A DNA stretch of 39,258 nt from an uncultured Bacteroidota bacterium (GTDB lineage: Bacteria > Bacteroidota > Bacteroidia > Chitinophagales > LD1): the NCBI GenBank assembly GCA_903919075.1, contig CAIXGR010000041.1, positions 1-39,258 of the forward strand, given 5' to 3'. Positions 23,811 to 30,796 of the stretch are shown one piece after another. A model generated the notes under the pieces. That model made no database searches, was not told the DNA's origin, and was given only the letters and a program-made list of their open reading frames with translations. The stretch's first letter is position 1, and every line of letters begins with the position of its first letter. Made by a program: the position numbers and the translations under genes.

Positions 23811-24797
23811 TTACTTTTTTATATTTTCTATCCGGTCTTCTTTACGCGGCGAGTAGTCGGTTTTTATAGCCCCGTCCACCAATATTTTTTCGAAATAGCA
23901 TTTAACACCGGTTGCCAGTTCCATATCTTCAATATTTTCAATATGAAAATGTAAATGGGGTTCGGTTGAGTTGCCACTGTTGCCGCAAAGGCCCAGCAAT
24001 GTGCCAAGCTTAATTTTTTGCCCTTGTCGCACTTTTATGGTATGCGGTTTAAAATGCATGAACACCAAATATTCGTTGTTTTTTGTTTTTATAATAATAA
24101 CATTTCCGGTAGCAAAAACAGTGTTCCGTTCGCCGGGTATATTGTCTTTAATGCCATCAACAGCTAAAACTACTTCGCCATCGCATGGGGCAATAATTTT
24201 TTGCCCATAAGCATAATAGTCTTCATTGTTTTTTCCATCATTTTTGTACGACTTACCATTTCTATTTTTAATTATTATATCAAACGCACTTTTTTGTGCC
24301 TGCACGCCAATATGGTGGTTCGAGCCTTTATTATCACCGCCCCACAATACTGTCCATGCTCCATTAAAAGGCAGCTGCATTGGGGTAATGTTCCGCGCCA
24401 TTATGGGCAGGGTATCGGGAACATAAGGGCGAATATTATACCCTATAAGTTTTCCTTGTGTGTCGATACACATAAATATGCTGAAAAGGGAGTTTTCGAA
24501 TTTTGCTTTGTATACTGCACAGTCTGATTCAGATTTTTCCAAATCTTTTGTAACAATAGCACCGGCATCCATTCTTAAATTCGACAAATACATATTAGCA
24601 TTTCCACGGCTAACCGTGTTTTTCATGTCGGTTGAATACATACTATAAACGCTATCAAATTGCCCTTTGTTGTAGAAGTTTTCAAACCGGGCAATAACGG
24701 CTTTATGGTCTGCCAGGGTTATTTGGGCATTAATACTAGATGAGCTAAACAGTAATACCAGAAGGATGCAATTTATTAATGGCACGCGTATTTTCAT
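23811..24797 (-). CDS. M23 family metallopeptidase with N-terminal DUF3887-like domain (copy 1)
   Basis: A 328-residue exported protein with a signal peptide ending INAQ. Residues about 28-120 form an NTF2/DUF3887-like domain (VIARFENFYNKGQFDSVYSM). The M23 endopeptidase domain follows with zinc ligands and catalytic residues: H161/H162 and D173 (HHIGVQAQKSAFD), H248 (FMHFKPH) and H281-x-H283-x-H285 (HLHFHIEN). GEVVLAVDGIKDNIPG and GNVIIIKT are typical of LytM folds. Such enzymes cut peptide cross-links in peptidoglycan or other Gly-rich peptides. The active site looks intact. It is a tandem paralogue of the gene at 24841-25830 on the same strand, 43 bp away. Confidence 0.88.
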   Translation of the reverse strand: MKIRVPLINCILLVLLFSSSSINAQITLADHKAVIARFENFYNKGQFDSVYSMYSTDMKNTVSRGNANMYLSNLRMDAGAIVTKDLEKSESDCAVYKAKFENSLFSIFMCIDTQGKLIGYNIRPYVPDTLPIMARNITPMQLPFNGAWTVLWGGDNKGSNHHIGVQAQKSAFDIIIKNRNGKSYKNDGKNNEDYYAYGQKIIAPCDGEVVLAVDGIKDNIPGERNTVFATGNVIIIKTKNNEYLVFMHFKPHTIKVRQGQKIKLGTLLGLCGNSGNSTEPHLHFHIENIEDMELATGVKCYFEKILVDGAIKTDYSPRKEDRIENIKK

Positions 24798-24840
24798 GTT
24801 TCACATTTGTACGAGTGTAAAATAAAGCTTCTATAACCAA

Positions 24841-25830
24841 TTATTGGATGTTTTCTAAGTTATCACCTTTAACCGGTGAATAATCGGTTCTTACGTTCCC
24901 GTTAAGTAAAATTTTACTGAAGTAGCACTTTACACCGGTAGCATTATTTATATATTCAATATTTTGAATATGAAAATGAATATGCGGCTCGGTTGAATTT
25001 CCGCTATTTCCGCAAAGGCCCAATACTTCGCCTTGTTTAATTTTTTGCCCTTCAGTTACTTTTATGGTGTGTTGCTTAAAATGGCAAAGAACTAAATGTT
25101 CGTTATTTGCGGTTTTTATAATTACTGTATTTCCGGGAGAAAAATAAGTGTTCTGTTCTCCAGGTATATTGTCTTTTATACCATCTACCGCCAAAACAAC
25201 TTCGCCGGCGGCAGGGGCAACAATTTCCTGGCCAAAGGCATAATAATCTTCGTTGGTGGTTCCATTGGTTTTGTATGTTTTGCCAATTTTATCTCTAACA
25301 ACCACATCGAAAGCGTTTTTTTGTGCCGGTACATTCAAATGATGATTCATCTCTCTAGTATCCCCTCCCCACAAAACCGACCATTTGCCGTTAAAAGGTA
25401 GTTTTAAAGAAGTTATGTTCCGCTCAATGTAAGGAAAAGTATCGGGTGAATAGGGGCGTACGTAATAAGTGGAAATTCTTCCGCTAGTATCATTGCAAAG
25501 GTTGATGCTAAATAGGGCGTTTTCAAATTTTGTTTTATAGTATGCGCAGCCGGCATCAAATTTTTCAAAATCGAGTGTAACTATTCGCCCTACGTCGTTT
25601 CTTAAATTGATTAGAAAAGTAGTTACGTTCAGTCGCGGAATACTCGACTGTAAATCGAGTGAAAACATATTGTAAATGCTATCGTGCCTTCCGTTGTTAT
25701 AATAATGTTCAAATTTTTCCGCAATCGCTTTATTGTCCTCTGCGGTTGATTGTGCATTACTATTAAGCGAACAAACCGAAAAAAGTAAAAGGGAATGAAA
25801 AATTAAAAAAGGGGGAACCTTTATTTTCAT
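24841..25830 (-). CDS. M23 family metallopeptidase with N-terminal DUF3887-like domain (copy 2)
   Basis: The start at 25830 (MKIKVPPFLIF, a signal peptide ending NAQS) is chosen because the longer in-frame start at 25974 would run through the marR promoter and into marR. This gives 329 residues. The layout matches copy 1: an NTF2/DUF3887-like domain with KFEHYYNNGRHDSIYNMF, then M23 with HHLNVPAQKNAFD, a central H in LCHFKQH, and HIHFHIQN. All expected zinc and catalytic positions are kept, so both copies could be active. Divergence is spread along the protein. It is transcribed divergently from marR. Confidence 0.87.
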   Translation of the reverse strand: MKIKVPPFLIFHSLLLFSVCSLNSNAQSTAEDNKAIAEKFEHYYNNGRHDSIYNMFSLDLQSSIPRLNVTTFLINLRNDVGRIVTLDFEKFDAGCAYYKTKFENALFSINLCNDTSGRISTYYVRPYSPDTFPYIERNITSLKLPFNGKWSVLWGGDTREMNHHLNVPAQKNAFDVVVRDKIGKTYKTNGTTNEDYYAFGQEIVAPAAGEVVLAVDGIKDNIPGEQNTYFSPGNTVIIKTANNEHLVLCHFKQHTIKVTEGQKIKQGEVLGLCGNSGNSTEPHIHFHIQNIEYINNATGVKCYFSKILLNGNVRTDYSPVKGDNLENIQ

Positions 25831-25908
25831 GTTTGCTGAGTATTGGAATGTAAAATAGGACTTTTCGGGCCAAATTTTGCTGTAAAGTGTAACATTTCCA
25901 TTATCAAT

Positions 25909-25940
25909 AGTTGTATATACAACTATGTTTAGTATCTTTG
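25909..25940 (+). promoter_or_regulatory. marR promoter with overlapping palindromic operator
   Basis: AGTTGTATATACAACT (25909-25924) is a perfect 16-bp palindrome. Its TTG (25911-25913) is also the -33 box, followed after 19 bp by TATCTTTG (25933-25940), an exact Bacteroidota -7 element, 4 bp before the marR start codon. A regulator bound here would block the promoter. The core TTGTATATACAA recurs before the next two genes. Confidence 0.85.
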
Positions 25941-25944
25941 CGGT

Positions 25945-26397
25945 ATGAGTTTGGAAGAAGATATAAAACAACAAAAGAAATTTGCCAACGAGTTTGAAAA
26001 AGCTGCCGTTAATATTTTATACACCAGCAACTGGCTATATAATATTAATGCAGGGCACCTTAAAAAACACGACATAACGCCTGAGCAATATAACGTGTTG
26101 CGCATATTGCGCGGCTCGTTCCCCAAGCCGCTGATGTTGGGTGAGGTTAGTTGCAGAATGCTTGATAAATCAAGCAATTCCACACGTTTGGTAGAAAAAT
26201 TGAGACAAAAAGGATGGGTTAAAAGAGAGGTATGCGAGAACAGCCGCCGCCAGGTAGATATTATGATAACCGATAAGGGTTTGGCTATACTTACAAAGAT
26301 TGATAATGATGAGAATGTGCTGCTTGATGCTGTTAAATCAATAAGCAAACAAGAGGCAGAAGAGCTGAACCGTATATTAGATAAGTTAAGAAAATAA
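25945..26397 (+). CDS. MarR family transcriptional regulator
   Basis: A 150-residue winged-helix repressor. The dimerisation helices lie at both ends; the DNA-binding core runs about 45-110 with HDITPEQYNVLRILRG, GEVSCRMLDKSSNSTRLVEK (recognition region) and the wing with RRQVDIMITDKGLAIL. It starts 4 bp after its -7 element, so its transcript has almost no leader. The palindrome in its own promoter and the same core before pirin and yceI suggest it represses itself and its neighbours. No Cys is obvious in the N-terminal sensing position of OhrR types, so a small ligand (quinone, phenolic) is more likely than a thiol switch; this is inference. Confidence 0.9.
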   Translation: MSLEEDIKQQKKFANEFEKAAVNILYTSNWLYNINAGHLKKHDITPEQYNVLRILRGSFPKPLMLGEVSCRMLDKSSNSTRLVEKLRQKGWVKREVCENSRRQVDIMITDKGLAILTKIDNDENVLLDAVKSISKQEAEELNRILDKLRK

Positions 26398-26415
26398 AAA
26401 AAGGTTCAATAATAT

Positions 26416-26445
26416 TTGTATATACAACAATTGTTATTACCTTTG
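26416..26445 (+). promoter_or_regulatory. pirin promoter with MarR-type operator
   Basis: The palindrome TTGTATATACAA (26416-26427) supplies the -33 TTG; after 19 bp comes TACCTTTG (26438-26445), an exact -7 element. Geometry is identical to the marR promoter. The start codon of the pirin gene lies 25 bp further. Confidence 0.85.
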
Positions 26446-26469
26446 TTGTGAAATTAAAAAGGAGCATTT

Positions 26470-27180
26470 ATGAAAAAGTTAGTTTACAGGGCGGAAGACA
26501 GGGGTGCCGCTAACCACGGATGGCTGAATGCAAAACATTCATTCAGCTTTGCCAATTATCACGACCCTGAAAAAGTTCACTTTGGTTTATTACGCGTGTT
26601 GAATGACGACACCATAGCACCGGCAATGGGTTTTGGAATGCACCCGCACGATAACATGGAAATTGTAACCATTCCGCTTGAAGGAGCAATAAAGCACCGC
26701 GATAGTATGGGCAACGAAGGTATTATTAAAGCAGGTGATGTGCAGATAATGAGCGCCGGTAAAGGAATTGTGCATTCGGAAGTTAATGCATCAACTACTG
26801 AGCCTTTAAAGCTATTTCAAATATGGGTGTTTCCGAAAGAGCATAATATTCAACCGCGCTACGGACAAAAAACTTTTTTGCCCGAAGCGCGCAAAGGAAA
26901 ATTTCAAACCCTGGTTTCGCCAAATGCTGAAGATGGTTCGTTAGCCGTAAATCAGGATGTATGGTTTACCATGGGCGATTTTGCAGCGGGCCAAAAGGTT
27001 TCATATACTGCTAAATTAGCTACTAATGGGGCTTATTTAATGGTAGTAAAGGGCGATGTAAAAGTTGCAGGTGAAACACTAAAGGAAAGAGATGCCATTG
27101 GTATTTCAGATATAGCGCAAATTGATATTGAAACAATTAGCGATGCCGAGTTGTTAGTTATTGATGTTCCAATGGATTAA
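26470..27180 (+). CDS. Pirin family protein (quercetinase-like bicupin)
   Basis: A 236-residue cytoplasmic cupin. The metal-binding set is complete: H58 and H60 (MHPHDNMEIV), H102 and E104 (GIVHSEVN), as in YhhW/pirin proteins that oxidise quercetin or act as redox-responsive regulators. Opening residues GAANHGWLNAKHSFSFANY are typical. Gap of 72 bp from marR carries its own promoter and operator, so it can be expressed separately from marR. Together with YceI, FMN reductase and OsmC it suggests a role in the response to aromatic or quinone-like electrophiles. The natural substrate is unknown. Confidence 0.93.
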   Translation: MKKLVYRAEDRGAANHGWLNAKHSFSFANYHDPEKVHFGLLRVLNDDTIAPAMGFGMHPHDNMEIVTIPLEGAIKHRDSMGNEGIIKAGDVQIMSAGKGIVHSEVNASTTEPLKLFQIWVFPKEHNIQPRYGQKTFLPEARKGKFQTLVSPNAEDGSLAVNQDVWFTMGDFAAGQKVSYTAKLATNGAYLMVVKGDVKVAGETLKERDAIGISDIAQIDIETISDAELLVIDVPMD

Positions 27181-27211
27181 GTAGGGCCGGAACATTTTTT
27201 TGAACCAATAC

Positions 27212-27223
27212 TTGTATATACAA
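27212..27223 (+). promoter_or_regulatory. MarR-type operator before yceI
   Basis: A third copy of the palindrome TTGTATATACAA, 48 bp before the YceI start codon. Unlike the other two copies, no TAnnTTTG lies at the expected distance (the bases there are TAACAAAT), so the promoter is weaker or differently placed. Confidence 0.75.
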
Positions 27224-27271
27224 TAATATTAATAACAAATATTTTTTCACCAATCATAAAAACAAAAAATT

Positions 27272-27808
27272 ATGTCAACTAATGCAGCAACAAAATGGGC
27301 GATTGATCCAGCTCACTCAGAAATAGGATTTAAAGCAAAACACCTGATGATAACTAACGTATCGGGAAAATTTGACAAATTCAGTTCAACTGTTGAAACT
27401 GATGGAGATGATTTTACAACGGCGCAGGTAACTTTTACTGCTGAGGCCGCTTCGATAAACACCGGTAGCGAACAGCGTGACGGGCACATTAAGGGCCCCG
27501 ATTTTTTTGATGCGGAAAAATACCCGCAACTGAAGTTCGTTTCTACAAAGTGGGAAAAGGTAAAAGACAATCAATTCCGTTTAACCGGAGATCTTACCAT
27601 TCGCGATGTGACCAAAGCGGTAACTTTAGATGTTGAAGCCGGGGGTTCTGCTAAAGACCCTTGGGGAAATACAAAAGCAGGTTTTTCTATTGCCGGTAAA
27701 ATAAACCGTAAAGACTGGGGTTTAAATATGAATATGTCGCTTGAAACTGGCGGTGTATTAGTAAGCGAAGAAATAAAAATTCATTGCGAAGTTCAGTTTG
27801 CAAAATAA
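27272..27808 (+). CDS. YceI family protein
   Basis: A 178-residue lipocalin-like beta-barrel. WAIDPAHSEIGFKAKHLMIT and VSGKFDKFS at the start, RDGHIKGPDFFDAEKYPQLKF split over two strands, and GFSIAGKINRKDWGLN near the end are the family landmarks. YceI proteins bind polyisoprenoids such as quinone precursors. No signal peptide is present, so this copy is cytoplasmic, unlike periplasmic E. coli YceI. The upstream palindrome ties it to the MarR regulator; a strong hairpin follows its stop by 47 bp. Confidence 0.92.
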   Translation: MSTNAATKWAIDPAHSEIGFKAKHLMITNVSGKFDKFSSTVETDGDDFTTAQVTFTAEAASINTGSEQRDGHIKGPDFFDAEKYPQLKFVSTKWEKVKDNQFRLTGDLTIRDVTKAVTLDVEAGGSAKDPWGNTKAGFSIAGKINRKDWGLNMNMSLETGGVLVSEEIKIHCEVQFAK

Positions 27809-27855
27809 GCTTAATTATAAGTGTGGTTTATGTTTTAAGTGAGTGAATGATGGTG

Positions 27856-27895
27856 AAGAGCCTCCGTGGCCCCGTGCGTCACGGAGGACTCTTTT
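27856..27895 (+). terminator. Rho-independent terminator after yceI
   Basis: AAGAGCCTCCGTG (27856-27868) pairs with CACGGAGG plus CTCTT (27880-27887, 27889-27893), with one bulged A, followed by TTCCTT. It separates yceI from the FMN reductase gene. Two ATG codons at 27847 and 27850 lie on the 5' side of this stem, which argues against them as starts of the next gene. Confidence 0.85.
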
Positions 27896-27921
27896 CCTTA
27901 TTACGATTAAAAAAGAAGAAA

Positions 27922-28497
27922 ATGAAAATTGCAATCTTATCGGGCAGTATACGTAAGGGTAGAAGAAGCCACAAAATTGCCGTTGAATTACAAAACCGGT
28001 TTATCAGGGCCGGTTTTGGTGCAACAGATGTGATTGATTTAGGCGAAACCGCACTGCCTTTACTAGAAGATGAAAGATTCCATTTAAATTCATCGCCAAC
28101 ACCGGCTATGTCAGATATACACCACCGGTTGAACGATGCTGATGCTATTATATTTCTTTCGCCAGAGTACCATGGCAGTTACACCGGCACTTTAAAAAAT
28201 GCCATTGATTATTTTTGGAGTGAGTTTACCAAAAAGCCTATTGGCGTTGTGGCAGTCTCGGCCGGTAAGTTTGGTGGCATTAATACATCAACACTATTGC
28301 AGCAGTTGGTGCTTTCACTCGGGGCTTTTCCTATGCCCACTAAGTTGTTGGTGCCAATGGTGGAAAATGCTTTTAATGAAAATGATGTGGTAATTGATGA
28401 ACCACTTTCGAAAAGCATTGATAAATTTGTTTCGGAATTTACCTGGTTTGCCGATGCCATTATCAGCAAAAAAACAGGCCGGCGGCAACAACGCTGA
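27922..28497 (+). CDS. NADPH-dependent FMN reductase / azoreductase-like flavoprotein
   Basis: The ATG at 27922 (MKIAILSGSIRKGRRS) is chosen, since the longer in-frame start at 27847 lies in the terminator and adds 25 unlike residues. This gives 191 residues. GSIRKGRRS (8-16) is the FMN phosphate loop, and SPEYHGSYTGTLKNAIDY is the hallmark second flavin motif. Enzymes of this group reduce FMN, quinones or azo compounds with NAD(P)H. The OsmC gene starts 21 bp after its stop, so the two form a unit. No copy of the MarR-type palindrome lies directly before it; it may depend on read-through of the terminator or an unseen promoter. Confidence 0.9.
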   Translation: MKIAILSGSIRKGRRSHKIAVELQNRFIRAGFGATDVIDLGETALPLLEDERFHLNSSPTPAMSDIHHRLNDADAIIFLSPEYHGSYTGTLKNAIDYFWSEFTKKPIGVVAVSAGKFGGINTSTLLQQLVLSLGAFPMPTKLLVPMVENAFNENDVVIDEPLSKSIDKFVSEFTWFADAIISKKTGRRQQR

Positions 28498-28518
28498 ATT
28501 CCGCAAACTAAAATCAAT

Positions 28519-28917
28519 ATGCCTGCAACCGCAAAAGCCCATATTGGGCGCAACCACTATCACATTAATATTACATCTGGCGGCAACAACACTCTTATTG
28601 CAGATGAACCCGAAGAAAATGGTGGTAAAAATAAAGGCTTTAGCCCATCTGAACTATTAATTTCGGCATTGGGTGCCTGTACCTGTGCCACCCTGCGCAT
28701 GTATGCCGACCGCAAGGAAATGAAACTTGAAGAAGTAAAGGTTGACCTTAGTTTTACACGCGACGAAGAAAACAATATCACCCACATTTCCCGTCACATC
28801 GAACTTATTGGCCAACTGAGTACTGACGAAAAACACAAGCTGCTGCAAATAGCTAATAAATGCCCCATCCATAAAGCACTCAGTAATCCTATACATATTG
28901 AAACTAAGATTGTTTGA
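28519..28917 (+). CDS. OsmC family protein (organic hydroperoxide-type)
   Basis: A 132-residue cytoplasmic protein. The two conserved Cys regions are LGACTCATLRMYA (C54, C56) and NKCPIHKAL (C115), as in OsmC/YhfA proteins that reduce organic hydroperoxides by a Cys pair. SPSELLISALGAC is the family signature helix. It is shorter than Ohr and nearer the YhfA-like subgroup. It is co-oriented and 21 bp from the FMN reductase gene, completing a set of stress-type redox genes downstream of marR. Confidence 0.92.
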   Translation: MPATAKAHIGRNHYHINITSGGNNTLIADEPEENGGKNKGFSPSELLISALGACTCATLRMYADRKEMKLEEVKVDLSFTRDEENNITHISRHIELIGQLSTDEKHKLLQIANKCPIHKALSNPIHIETKIV

Positions 28918-28950
28918 GGAAGTTGGGCTTTTGCGATGGATATAGAGAGC

Positions 28951-29298
28951 CTAGTTTTTATAAAAGGTAACTATTATACCGCCGGTAACTATAAACAGCC
29001 CGCCTATAAGAGTAGGCAAAGTAGGTGTTGTTTGAAAGGCAATAAAATTAATAAACTGCCAAACAATAAATAAGGTGGCTATATACAGTCCTACAACTTG
29101 TCCAAACCCCACCGGTGCTAAATTGAGCGAAAATCCATACACAAATAACAATATCATGCCCAACAACATCAAGCCTATTCGAATAAGGCCCGTGTGTTTA
29201 TAAATAGCCATCCGCACAATGGCATCTCCGCTAACTTCAAAAATTGTAGCAATAAGAATAAAAAATATGGGGTGAAAATTTTGAGTGCTTTTTAGCAT
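28951..29298 (-). CDS. Small multidrug resistance (SMR/EmrE-like) membrane protein
   Basis: A 115-residue protein with four hydrophobic segments (about 10-30, 36-56, 66-88, 93-113). Glu21 in ATIFEVSGDAIVR sits in the first segment at the place of EmrE Glu14, the proton and drug-binding residue. The last helices read GLYIATLFIVWQFINF and PTLIGGLFIVTGGIIV, as in SMR or DMT family members. Such proteins work as dimers exchanging protons for cations. It faces the OsmC gene in convergent orientation. The divergence is considerable, so a different small DMT-type function is possible. Confidence 0.7.
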   Translation of the reverse strand: MLKSTQNFHPIFFILIATIFEVSGDAIVRMAIYKHTGLIRIGLMLLGMILLFVYGFSLNLAPVGFGQVVGLYIATLFIVWQFINFIAFQTTPTLPTLIGGLFIVTGGIIVTFYKN

Positions 29299-29346
29299 AA
29301 GAATTATTTCTTAGCTAAGTTAACCATATCTTTAATATTACCGGTG

Positions 29347-30144
29347 CTAGGGATAATAAGTTATATAGCTGGAATCCAACAGTTCGCCGCTTTGGTTGCG
29401 GGTTACGCACATGGTTGCTTTACCATGTTCATCAAAAGTATATTTAAAAAGGCTTACTTCAATTGTATCTCCTTCAGGCGAAATTTGCACGGTTCTTTTT
29501 TCAATATTTTTAGCCCCCTCTCCAAATTCGGGTGAACCATAATTTTGGAAAGCAAGTGTTTTTATTTTATCGGTAAAGTATTCGCTGTAAACGGTGTATT
29601 CTTTACCGGTGGTAGTAATTGAAACGGTGTCGTTCGTTTTCGTAACTGGGTTATAAGTAATTTTAGCAACGTAAGGTTCAACATGCATTACGATGTATGA
29701 AATTACGTTGCCATTGCCCAAGGTTTTTCGGGTTATGGTATATGCCTGCCCCGGCTTGCTTTCGTGTTCTTCTATGGCAAATCCATTAGCATCGTAAATA
29801 AATTTTTTGGTAGCTGTAATTTTTGTGCTGTCACTTTTTACCAGGCTGTCAACAAGCCCTCTTTTATTTAAAAAGCATATCCAGGTGCTGGTAACTTTTT
29901 CTGATTTATCGGAAGTTTTACCAGTTACTAAATTATCAGTATAGGTAATAATTGTTTTGCTTCCTTTAGTAGTACTAATTTCGGTAAGTATTCCCTCCTG
30001 ATTATAAGTGTAAGTAGAGGTGTAACCCCGCAACGCGTTATAAACAGTTTTTACGCGAAGGTGCGAGGTGCACTGGTGTCGCCTTACACATGCAGGAATA
30101 AATACAATCAACAATAATACGGCAAAACACCCCAACGTTTTCAT
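29347..30144 (-). CDS. Putative lipoprotein with YD-like strand repeats
   Basis: A 265-residue protein whose N-terminus (hydrophobic 7-18, then FIPAC with Cys19) suggests a lipoprotein; Pro at the -2 position is not standard. The mature part has repeated strands such as YTSTYTYNQEGILTEI, KKFIYDANGFAIEEHE and SLFKYTFDEHGKATMC, each a Y-x-Y/F-x-x-x-G pattern like Rhs/YD or MORN-like strand repeats. Many Bacteroidota have such small surface lipoproteins without known role. A near-perfect promoter lies directly upstream (30159-30187). Confidence 0.6.
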   Translation of the reverse strand: MKTLGCFAVLLLIVFIPACVRRHQCTSHLRVKTVYNALRGYTSTYTYNQEGILTEISTTKGSKTIITYTDNLVTGKTSDKSEKVTSTWICFLNKRGLVDSLVKSDSTKITATKKFIYDANGFAIEEHESKPGQAYTITRKTLGNGNVISYIVMHVEPYVAKITYNPVTKTNDTVSITTTGKEYTVYSEYFTDKIKTLAFQNYGSPEFGEGAKNIEKRTVQISPEGDTIEVSLFKYTFDEHGKATMCVTRNQSGELLDSSYITYYP

Positions 30145-30158
30145 AATAGCAAGTTGCG

Positions 30159-30187
30159 CAAATCTAAATCTTCATAAAGGTACGCAA
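30159..30187 (-). promoter_or_regulatory. Promoter for the lipoprotein gene
   Basis: On the minus strand TTG (30187-30185), an 18-bp spacer and TAGATTTG (30166-30159) match the Bacteroidota consensus. The -7 box ends 15 bp before the start codon, so the leader is very short. Confidence 0.6.
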
Positions 30188-30279
30188 ACCTTGCACCGCC
30201 AATTGTTAAAGCAGGCTATTTTAAGTGTTATTACCAATTTTACACGCCGAAAGAGGTAGGTTGGGACTTGTATATATTA

Positions 30280-30304
30280 GTCTGACGGCCATTGGCCGCC
30301 AGAC
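30280..30304. other. Intergenic hairpin without T-run
   Basis: GTCTGACGGCC (30280-30290) pairs with GGCCGCCAGAC (30294-30304) around ATT, an 11-bp stem with a single A-C mismatch. It lies 73 bp past the stop of the minus-strand gene at 30377-30655 and upstream of the next minus-strand gene. It may terminate the former without a U-tract, or be a dispersed repeat. Confidence 0.55.
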
Positions 30305-30376
30305 AATTGACACCGAATAATAAGCACCCAGCCTATATCACCGGGTCAATAAAACATGAGGTGCTGGTAAATTCTT

Positions 30377-30655
30377 CTACACTTCCATCAGATATATTAC
30401 CTTAACGTGCACCGGTGTTTTTGGCTCATAATTTTTTATAATAATTGTTTTTCCATTAGGCGCAAGTTTACCATTAACCGGTTGATGGGTGCTGGTATAA
30501 TATAATTCAGTTACCTCTTTTACCTCTTTGGTATTTTGAGGCATGTATATCTGATAATCCCATTTGGGGTTTGAACCGGTGTTTTCAGAAGTTTGCGCAA
30601 AGCTAATGAGCGAAGCCAGAAGCATAATAGCGCAAGGAAAAATATTGCGAATCAT
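30377..30655 (-). CDS. Small secreted protein, function unknown
   Basis: The start at 30655 (MIRNIFPCAIMLLASLISFA) gives a clean signal peptide with cleavage near FAQTS and 92 residues; the longer in-frame start at 30739 adds 28 residues that break this up. The mature part is short and polar with an all-beta look (KTIIIKNYEPKTPVHVKVIY). I do not recognise a family. It is divergent from the CarboxypepD membrane protein gene. Confidence 0.55.
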   Translation of the reverse strand: MIRNIFPCAIMLLASLISFAQTSENTGSNPKWDYQIYMPQNTKEVKEVTELYYTSTHQPVNGKLAPNGKTIIIKNYEPKTPVHVKVIYLMEV

Positions 30656-30796
30656 AATGCTTGATTTACCCTTATAACGTTTTAAAAATTTGCTTATTGC
30701 TATACTAACCGCAAAAGATTGCAGAAAGATTACTGACAAAAAGAGGATTGGATTATGGAAACAGGTAGTTTTAGAATCTTAATGATTAAAAGCTCT

